A stretch of 6,126 nt of DNA from AP-16 sp036395835 (lineage in GTDB: Bacteria; Pseudomonadota; Alphaproteobacteria; Rhizobiales; Xanthobacteraceae), in the NCBI GenBank assembly GCA_036395835.1, contig DASWCW010000176.1, positions 1 to 6,126 of the forward strand, read 5' to 3'. Positions 1 through 5,020 of the stretch are shown here, one piece after another (the stretch's first letter is position 1; each line of letters starts with the position of its first letter). The notes beneath the pieces were generated by a model. The model ran no database searches. It was not told where the DNA came from and worked only from the letters and a program-made list of their open reading frames with translations. A program made the position numbers and the translations under genes.

Positions 1-1134
1 CCGCGCTGGGTCGAGACTTTCCGCGCCCGCGCCCGGGCGCGTGGCGTGTCGGACGCGACCTACACCCGCGTCATGGCGAACGTGAAGCCGGACATGGCGG
101 TGTTCGCGCTCGAGCGCGAGCAGCCCGAGTTCCACGAGGAGCTGTGGCAATATCTCAACCGCCGGGTCTCGGACTGGCGCGTGCGGACCGGCAAGGAGCG
201 CGCGCGCGAGCATCGCGACCTGCTCGCGCGCGTCGAGCGCGACTACGGCGTCGACCCGTTCGTGATGCTCGGCCTGTGGGGCATGGAGAGCGCCTTCGGC
301 GACGTCGTCGTCAATCCCAAGCACATGCGTCCGGTCATCCCCGCGCTCGCGACGCTTGCGTGGGGCGATCCGCGCCGGCGCTCGTATTGGGAGCAGGAGC
401 TCGTGAACGCGTTGGTGATCGTGGAGCGCGGCTGGTCGAGCCCGGAGGAGATGATCGGATCGTGGGCCGGCGCGATGGGCCATACCCAATGGATGCCCGA
501 GGTGTGGCTGCACATGGGGATCGATTACGATCACGACGGCCGCATCTCGCCCTTCGGCAAACCGGACGACGCGATCGCCGGCACGGCGCGCTATCTCGCG
601 CAGCGCGGGCATTACCGTCGCGGCGAGGGCTGGGGCTATGAAGTGCGGCTCCCGGGCGGGCTTTCCGCCGCGGGGGCGCAGCGCATGGGCAATCGCAGCA
701 TCGCGCAATGGCAGAAATCTGGGGTCGCGCCGGCGGATGGAACGCCGTTCCCGCGTCCCGGCGAACGGGCGAAGGCGTGGGTCCCGATGCCGGGCGGGCC
801 GGCGTTCCTGATCACGCCGAACTTCTCCGCGATCCGGTCCTACAATCCGTCCAACAATTACACGCTCGCGATCGCGCATCTCGCCGACCGCATCCGGGGC
901 AAGGGCGAGTTCGTGCAAAAATTTCCTGGCGGCGAGCGCACGCCGACGCTCGAGGAACTGCAGGAGATCCAGCGCCGCTTGACCGCGCTCGGCTTCGATA
1001 CCGGCGGCACCGACGGCAGGGTCGGCAACGATACGATGATGGCGGTGCGGGCATTCCAGCGCAAGGCCGGGCTCGAGCCGGCCGACGGCTACGCGGGACT
1101 GAAAGTGCTGGCGCGGCTGCGCCAGTGGACGTGA
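1..1134 (+). CDS. Lytic murein transglycosylase, MltB family, with C-terminal peptidoglycan-binding domain (5' end outside window)
   Basis: Cleaves the MurNAc-GlcNAc bond of peptidoglycan, releasing 1,6-anhydro-muropeptides in the periplasm. The frame is open from base 1, and the residues before the GTG at 46 (WVETFRARARARGVSDATY) already look like the family's N-terminal region. That GTG is therefore not the start, and the signal peptide lies to the left. Numbering from base 1 (377 residues seen), the SLT_2-type catalytic domain spans about 5-305. The likely catalytic Glu is E96 in GLWGMESAFG (codon 286-288). The substrate-groove motif GSWAGAMGHTQWMP is at 154-167, and the typical YNPSNNYTLAIAHLADRIRG ends the domain near 300. 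A PG_binding_1 repeat follows at about 316-375 (LQEIQRRLTALGF, then DGRVGNDTMMAVRAFQ). The gene ends with TGA, and the next intact gene begins 379 bases later. Whether it is a lipoprotein or soluble cannot be seen. Family assignment is firm; the exact paralogue is not. Confidence 0.93.
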   Translation, partial: PRWVETFRARARARGVSDATYTRVMANVKPDMAVFALEREQPEFHEELWQYLNRRVSDWRVRTGKERAREHRDLLARVERDYGVDPFVMLGLWGMESAFGDVVVNPKHMRPVIPALATLAWGDPRRRSYWEQELVNALVIVERGWSSPEEMIGSWAGAMGHTQWMPEVWLHMGIDYDHDGRISPFGKPDDAIAGTARYLAQRGHYRRGEGWGYEVRLPGGLSAAGAQRMGNRSIAQWQKSGVAPADGTPFPRPGERAKAWVPMPGGPAFLITPNFSAIRSYNPSNNYTLAIAHLADRIRGKGEFVQKFPGGERTPTLEELQEIQRRLTALGFDTGGTDGRVGNDTMMAVRAFQRKAGLEPADGYAGLKVLARLRQWT

Positions 1135-1150
1135 TGCGGGATCGCCGCAA

Positions 1151-1162
1151 GCCGGATCCGGC
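1151..1162. repeat. 12-bp perfect palindrome after the transglycosylase gene
   Basis: GCCGGATCCGGC reads the same on both strands and lies 16 bases past the transglycosylase stop. It could fold as a 4-bp stem with a GATC loop. No T-run follows on either strand, so a rho-independent terminator is not supported. In GC-rich DNA such a palindrome can arise by chance. Confidence 0.3.
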
Positions 1163-1211
1163 GCACCACCTCCTGCGCCATCTCGATAACAGCGGCACGA
1201 ATATCGATCGC

Positions 1212-1415
1212 TCATCCCTTCACCGCGCCGGCGGTGAGGCCCGCGACCATGCAGCGGCGGAACGGATAATAGATCGCAGCAGGCGGCAGCGCGTAGATGA
1301 GGCCCGTGGCTATCAGCAATTCCCAGGGCGAATCGTCCGCGGGGAGAAAATTGCCGAGGCCCACTGCGAGCGTCACGTCGGTGGTCCCGAAGAGACTTCC
1401 GGTTCGACAAGCCAT
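1212..1415 (-). pseudogene. C-terminal remnant of a MalG-type carbohydrate ABC transporter permease
   Basis: The minus strand encodes a peptide ending in GLTAGAVKG followed by TGA. This is the hallmark C-terminus of the second permease (MalG/UgpE type, BPD_transp_1 family) of sugar ABC importers. The preceding residues fit the family: VTLAVGLGNF, then PWELLIATGLIYALPPAAI, a hydrophobic final membrane helix, then a short basic stretch (FRRCMVAG). The family-like part covers about 1212-1385. Farther upstream in frame the sequence stops resembling the family, and a stop lies at 1512-1514. The earlier helices and the EAA cytoplasmic loop that contacts the ATPase are absent. Intact permeases are about 270-300 residues, so about four fifths is missing. 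No ribosome binding site, transporter ATPase or substrate-binding gene is nearby. I infer a truncated, non-functional relic. A short independent gene is possible but unlikely. Confidence 0.7.
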
Positions 1416-1501
1416 CCGGGAAAGCGCCTCGGAGACTCGGGGGCACGCTCGTGATTTAATACCAGTACGCGCCGCTGGAATTGAAGAACATGCGGAATTG
1501 C

Positions 1502-1507
1502 GGGAGG
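1502..1507 (+). promoter_or_regulatory. Ribosome binding site that sets the start of the cytochrome-propeller gene
   Basis: GGGAGG lies six bases before the ATG at 1514. The longer open frame could begin at a TTG at 1481, but that codon has no comparable Shine-Dalgarno sequence. It would also place charged residues ahead of the signal peptide, so the ATG at 1514 is preferred. Confidence 0.75.
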
Positions 1508-1513
1508 CAAGTC

Positions 1514-2764
1514 ATGCTCGGCAAATCAGGTTTGACGATTCTGGCGGGGGCCTTGGTTTCCTGTGCGCTTCCGGCATGGGGTCAGGATTGGACGCAGCGC
1601 TTACCTGACGGCAAAGGCAAGGAAACCGTCGTGGCCGTTTGCGCCGGCTGTCACGAATTTTTCAGCCGCCTCGGGGCCGGCTACACGCCCGATGGATGGC
1701 GCACCGTGATGCGAATGATGATCAATCAGGGGACGCCCATGCCGCCCGACCAGGTGGAAGCGGTGACGGAATATTTGATCCAGAGCTTTCCGGAAAAGCC
1801 GAAGCCGCCCGGCGTGACGATTCCGGGGCCGGTCGAGGTCTCGATCAAGATCTGGCCGGTGCCCACACCCGGCTCGCGGCCGCATGACCCGCTCGCGACT
1901 GCGGACGGCGCGATCTGGTACACGGGGCAGCTGGCGAATGTGCTCGGCAGGCTCGAACCGAAGACCGGCCGGATCAAGGAATACCCGCTCAAGACGCCGC
2001 ATTCGGGCCCACATGGCCTCGTGGAGGATAAAGACGGCAACATCTGGTACACCGCGAATGCCGCGGGCTTGATCGGCAAGCTCGACCCGAAGACGGGCGA
2101 CGTTACCGAATATCCGATGCCGGATCCGGCGGCCCGCGATCCGCATACGCTTATTTTCGATCCGAGCGGGATCCTGTGGTTCTCCGCGCAGAACGCCAAT
2201 AAAGTAGGACGGCTCGACCCCCAATCCGGCGAGATCAAGCTCGTTACGCCACCCACGCCAAACTCGCGTCCCTACGGCCTGGCGGTGAACTCGAAGGGCA
2301 TTCCGTTCTTCGTGGAATTCGGCGCCCCCAAGGTGGGCAGCATCGATCCGAAAACGATGGAAATCCGCGAGTACCCGTTACCGGATCCCAGCGCCCGTCC
2401 GCGCCGCATTGCGATCACGAGCGATGACGTGATCTGGTATACGGACTTCGCCCGTGGCTATCTGGGCCGGCTCGACCCCGCGACCGGGAAGGTGAGCGAA
2501 TGGCTCTCTCCCGGCGGACCCAAGTCGGAGCCCTACGGCATCTCGGCCGTCAAGGACGCTATCTGGTACAGCGAATCCGGCACCAAGCCCAACACGGTGG
2601 TGCGCTTCGATCCGAAGGGGCAGCAATTCCAGACCTGGGTCATTCCGGGAGGCGGCAACATCGTGCGCAACACCTCGGTGACGCAAGACGGCAATTTCGT
2701 GCTGGCGAATAGCCTGGTGAATGCGGTCTCGCTGGTCGAGATCAAGGATGCGCCAATGCGCTGA
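1514..2764 (+). CDS. Exported c-type cytochrome fused to a Vgb-like seven-bladed beta-propeller
   Basis: Predicted 416-residue periplasmic protein. Residues 1-23 form a signal peptide with a hydrophobic core (LTILAGALVSCALPAWG), probably cut before Q24. A heme c attachment motif CAGCH is at 43-47, with M76 in GTPMPP a candidate second axial ligand. A proline-rich linker follows (93-105). From about 110 to the end there are seven repeats of about 43 residues with aromatic strand motifs at WYT 135, WYT 178, WFS 222, FFV 265, WYT 308, WYS 351 and a weaker one near 394. Each of the first five is followed by a strand such as GRLDPKTG. This is the streptogramin lyase (Vgb, COG4257) propeller family. 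Positions I align with the catalytic histidines of true Vgb are R297 and Y341, so lyase activity is doubtful. A redox or sensing role is inference. No cytochrome or dehydrogenase partner is adjacent. It is convergent with the next gene. Confidence 0.88.
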   Translation: MLGKSGLTILAGALVSCALPAWGQDWTQRLPDGKGKETVVAVCAGCHEFFSRLGAGYTPDGWRTVMRMMINQGTPMPPDQVEAVTEYLIQSFPEKPKPPGVTIPGPVEVSIKIWPVPTPGSRPHDPLATADGAIWYTGQLANVLGRLEPKTGRIKEYPLKTPHSGPHGLVEDKDGNIWYTANAAGLIGKLDPKTGDVTEYPMPDPAARDPHTLIFDPSGILWFSAQNANKVGRLDPQSGEIKLVTPPTPNSRPYGLAVNSKGIPFFVEFGAPKVGSIDPKTMEIREYPLPDPSARPRRIAITSDDVIWYTDFARGYLGRLDPATGKVSEWLSPGGPKSEPYGISAVKDAIWYSESGTKPNTVVRFDPKGQQFQTWVIPGGGNIVRNTSVTQDGNFVLANSLVNAVSLVEIKDAPMR

Positions 2765-2779
2765 GCGGCTGTCTGCCGC
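2765..2779 (+). other. Small hairpin directly after the cytochrome-propeller stop codon
   Basis: GCGGC and GCCGC pair around the five-base loop TGTCT, starting on the base after the stop codon. It may help end transcription of the upstream gene. The stem is only five pairs and has no T-run, so it is not a convincing rho-independent terminator. Confidence 0.25.
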
Positions 2780-2816
2780 CGAACGCCGGCCGCATGCAAG
2801 ACGGCGTCGGCGAGAG

Positions 2817-2828
2817 CGGTCGCGACCG
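2817..2828. repeat. 12-bp perfect palindrome between convergent genes
   Basis: CGGTCGCGACCG is self-complementary and sits in the 137-base gap between two convergent genes. A second symmetrical stretch, GATCGGACCGATC, lies a little farther right at about 2857-2869. Both could act in bidirectional termination or simply reflect GC-rich composition. No poly-T follows either. Nothing else, and no small gene, is visible in this gap. Confidence 0.3.
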
Positions 2829-2901
2829 TCACCGCCGAACCTTCGAGAAAGTAAGGATCGGACCGATCGACGAACGCTGGTGACCCACCCGCGGTCGCAC
2901 C

Positions 2902-3324
2902 TCACTGCGACTGTGCCTTGGCGTGCAGCTCCTCGCCGATCGCCTTGTAGTCGTAGCTCGGATAGAACTCGGTGCGATAGCCGCCCCAGGCGGTCTGCTC
3001 GATCGCGCGGTTGACCTCACGCAACCGCTCCGCCGGCACGCGCAGCGTGACCACCTGGCCGATTCCCATCATCACGTACCAGCTCACGACCTCGATACCG
3101 GGCGGGGGAAACGCCTTGTAGAAGCCCTGCGCGCGCAGCTGCGACTGGATCTGTTCGAGCGATTTCGATTGATCGTGCTTGAGAAAGATGGTGAGCAGGA
3201 ACGTGCCCTTGCTGGCCTCTGCTGCGGCCGGCGGCGACCCGGCCTGCTGGGCGCTGGCGCTGCCGGCTAGCATGAGAAGAACGGCAATTGCCGAGAGCGC
3301 TCTGCTTGCAAAACGCAGATTCAT
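2902..3324 (-). CDS. Small exported protein of unknown function
   Basis: Predicted 140-residue protein that I cannot assign to a named family. The ATG at 3324 is chosen over an upstream in-frame start at 3381. It has a strong Shine-Dalgarno sequence and begins directly with a classic Sec signal peptide: basic NLRFASR, hydrophobic ALSAIAVLLMLAG, then SASA with a cut expected before Q26. After a short Ala/Pro linker, the mature part (41-135) alternates predicted strands and helices: strand TFLLTIFLKHD, helix SLEQIQSQLRAQGFYK, strand IEVVSWYVMMG, strand GQVVTLRVP, helix RLREVNRAIEQ, then WGGYRTEFYPSYDY. This order suggests a compact ferredoxin-like alpha/beta fold of the kind in dimeric barrel proteins, but that is inference. 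There are no cysteines in the mature part and no obvious catalytic motif. It is transcribed alone, convergent with the cytochrome-propeller gene, with a possible promoter just upstream. Confidence 0.8.
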   Translation of the reverse strand: MNLRFASRALSAIAVLLMLAGSASAQQAGSPPAAAEASKGTFLLTIFLKHDQSKSLEQIQSQLRAQGFYKAFPPPGIEVVSWYVMMGIGQVVTLRVPAERLREVNRAIEQTAWGGYRTEFYPSYDYKAIGEELHAKAQSQ

Positions 3325-3330
3325 GAGGTG

Positions 3331-3337
3331 TCTCCTT
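3331..3337 (-). promoter_or_regulatory. Ribosome binding site of the small exported protein gene
   Basis: On the minus strand AAGGAGA lies six bases before the ATG at 3324. Its strength and spacing select this start over the in-frame start 57 bases upstream. Confidence 0.75.
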
Positions 3338-3363
3338 ATCAGACGACGGAGGACGGAGGGCGA

Positions 3364-3391
3364 TGTAGATAGAGACAACATGCCGTTTCAA
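3364..3391 (-). promoter_or_regulatory. Possible sigma-70-type promoter of the small exported protein gene
   Basis: On the minus strand TTGAAA (3386-3391) could be a -35 box. A 16-base spacer separates it from TCTACA (3364-3369) as a weak -10 box, about 40 bases before the start codon. The stretch from about 3380 to 3430 is clearly more AT-rich than its surroundings, as promoters in GC-rich genomes often are. The -10 match is poor. Confidence 0.3.
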
Positions 3392-3555
3392 TTTCCTTGG
3401 TTTGTCCTTTGTTCCTCCGGCTTTTTGTCTACGTCGCCTGCGGGTCCCGCGAGTATGGCGGGCGCCTAAGCCGACGTGGAGCGGAATGACCCGGAGGACC
3501 GGGGTTCTGGAGATGTCGGCCCTTGGTCAGCTTCGAGCAAGCTGCAGTCCGGCGG
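3392..3555. other. Intergenic spacer downstream of the hydrolase gene
   Basis: No gene is supported here. Two short hairpins are visible: CCCGG/CCGGG around AGGA at 3490-3503, and CAGCTT/AAGCTG around five bases at 3528-3544. The second lies 12 bases past the hydrolase stop and could assist its termination, but no T-run follows on the minus strand. The plus strand at 3513-3530 spells the peptide MSALGQ, which recalls a dispersed Rhizobiales repeat. Confidence 0.4.
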
Positions 3556-4641
3556 CTAGGTGGCCGCGCGCGTCGGCATGGTCAGGAAAGCGTGGATGAC
3601 ATGCCAGAACTGCTCGCGGTCGAGGCTGAGCGCGAGCGCATGCGCGGCACCGGACAGAATGGAGAATTGGCGATCGGGATTCGGGAGTTCTTTGTAGAAA
3701 CCGAGGAGGTCGTCGAGTGAGGCGATGCCGTCGTGCTCACCGCGAACGAGCAGCACCGGGGAGATGACCTTGTGCGGATCGACCACCGGCAGGTTCGCCG
3801 TCATGTCGAGATAGGTTCCAGTCGGAATGGTGTCGCCAAAGGCCAACTCGGCGTCCGCGAGTGCCTCGGGCACCGCCGGATCGGAACTGCCCGGCTTGTC
3901 GCGCGTGAAAATACTTCGGATCATATTGCGGTCGCGAGGCCGTCGTTTGTTCGCCCGGAATGACGCCAGCGCCTCGGCGCGCTTGGCGAGCGTGGGCGAG
4001 CCGCGGCCGGTCCAGGTGAACGCAGAGAGGACGAGCCGGCCGACACGCTCGGGTGCGATCATGGCGAACGCGCCCGCCCGCAATGCACCCGAGGACTCGC
4101 CGAGGAAATGAAATTCGGAACGGCCAGTTTCCCGCGCCACCACCATCGTGGCGGCCTGCAAATCCTCGACGCCGCTGGCGATATCGGAATTGGTCTCAGT
4201 CCGCGACGAGCGTCCGTAGTTCTCGTGGTCCATTGTCCACACGTCGAAGCCGTGGTGGGCGAACACGTTCATGAGCGAATATTCGCCGTGTCCCGGCACC
4301 GAAAGATCGAAACTCGGACGCGCAGAAATCGAGGAGCCGTGGACCAGAAATAACACTGGGCTGCTCGCCCCGCCGGCCGCGGGCGCGCCAAGGCGCTTGC
4401 GGTAGAGCGCGAGCTTGATCTCGGCTCCCGCCCTTTGTTTGGTCGCCCAATATTCGCCGGTCCAGATATCCGCGGCCGGCGCAGTCTGTGCAGCGTGCGT
4501 GCCGGAAATGGCCATCGCGGCTGCGATCCCACCTGCCGCGCTCGCGGCTCCAGCGAGCAAGGCGCGCCGCGAGCTGGAATACGGCGCATCCGGATGATGG
4601 ATTTCGGGTAAATCGCTTTTGCCGATCATTGGAGACGACAT
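3556..4641 (-). CDS. Alpha/beta hydrolase with twin-arginine (Tat) signal peptide
   Basis: Predicted 361-residue serine hydrolase, exported folded to the periplasm by the Tat route. The ATG at 4641 is chosen because a strong GAGGAGAGG precedes it; the frame stays open to 4701 without such a site. The Tat motif SRRALLAG is at 24-31, followed by an Ala/Gly-rich hydrophobic stretch to about 46 and a likely cut near THAAQ (48-52). The hydrolase core starts near 95. The HG of the oxyanion region is at 101-102 (LFLVHGSS), and the nucleophile elbow GESSG is at 181-185 with S183. The probable acid is D304 in RGEHDG and the probable base H334 in GAAHAL, so the triad looks complete. A cap region lies at about 211-285. 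The substrate is unknown; general resemblance is to lysophospholipase or esterase-like hydrolases (COG2267 type). It stands alone, with gaps of over 200 bases on both sides. Confidence 0.9.
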   Translation of the reverse strand: MSSPMIGKSDLPEIHHPDAPYSSSRRALLAGAASAAGGIAAAMAISGTHAAQTAPAADIWTGEYWATKQRAGAEIKLALYRKRLGAPAAGGASSPVLFLVHGSSISARPSFDLSVPGHGEYSLMNVFAHHGFDVWTMDHENYGRSSRTETNSDIASGVEDLQAATMVVARETGRSEFHFLGESSGALRAGAFAMIAPERVGRLVLSAFTWTGRGSPTLAKRAEALASFRANKRRPRDRNMIRSIFTRDKPGSSDPAVPEALADAELAFGDTIPTGTYLDMTANLPVVDPHKVISPVLLVRGEHDGIASLDDLLGFYKELPNPDRQFSILSGAAHALALSLDREQFWHVIHAFLTMPTRAAT

Positions 4642-4645
4642 TGAT

Positions 4646-4654
4646 CCTCTCCTC
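4646..4654 (-). promoter_or_regulatory. Ribosome binding site of the Tat-exported hydrolase gene
   Basis: On the minus strand GAGGAGAGG precedes the ATG at 4641, with its AGGAG core seven bases from the start codon. This decides among several in-frame starts between 4701 and 4629. Confidence 0.75.
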
Positions 4655-5020
4655 ATAGGGTCGGTGCTAGCCACTCGCTCGAACGGGACACAACCCTGCA
4701 ATTACGCTGTTCCGCGGGACGGGTCAGCTAACACTATGAGCGGCAATATCTTAGTCTCGGGTGCCAGCTTTGGCCAGCCATCATACTCGGCAAAGGCTGG
4801 GACCGGATCTCTATTCGGCCCACAGTCGCGCCCTCAGAATTGGATAATGAAGTCGGATGTCCGCTTGCGGCAGATTTGTTGCAAAACTGTTTTTGGCGCC
4901 TGAGCGAACAACATCGATGCAAGAACAGCGACTAATCCGGTTCGACCTGGTTCCGCAAAAGCCCTCAAAACACACATCGGGTGATTTTTGCCATCATCTA
5001 TTATTTATGAGGTGCGCGGC
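4655..5020. other. Long intergenic region without a supported gene
   Basis: This gap between two minus-strand genes is visibly less GC-rich than the rest of the window, most of all at about 4735-5010. Open frames on both strands (up to about 94 codons) lack ribosome binding sites, GC-rich third positions and any recognisable motif. They look random or decayed. The hydrolase promoter should lie here, but no clear -35/-10 pair was found. Sequences ATGTCCGCTTGCGG (4857-4870) and TTGTTGCAAAAC (4876-4887) recall short dispersed intergenic repeats of Rhizobiales genomes. No terminator with a T-run is visible after the phosphofructokinase stop. Confidence 0.5.

Noticed and set aside
46..48. GTG as the start of the transglycosylase gene
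   Set aside because: Fifteen in-frame codons before it are open to the window edge and fit the family's N-terminal region. The signal peptide needed for export is also not found after the GTG.
708..1454. 248-codon open frame on the plus strand overlapping the transglycosylase end
   Set aside because: It is an out-of-frame shadow rich in Arg, Ala and Gly with no domain. It runs through the peptidoglycan-binding region of the real gene and then antisense to the permease remnant.
1600..2764. Repeated aromatic-Asp motifs as a nucleotide tandem repeat
   Set aside because: The periodicity exists at the protein level (propeller blades of about 43 residues). The DNA of the repeats has diverged too far to be a recent tandem duplication.
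4619..4903. 94-codon plus-strand open frame over the hydrolase start and the intergenic region
   Set aside because: It has no ribosome binding site, overlaps the real hydrolase start and its binding site, and shows no coding-like third positions or motif.
4937..4946. CCGGTTCGAC, also at 1399-1408, as a tRNA T-loop or attachment-site remnant
   Set aside because: The flanks cannot form a T-stem or any other tRNA arm, and a 10-base match between two sites is expected by chance in GC-rich DNA of this length.
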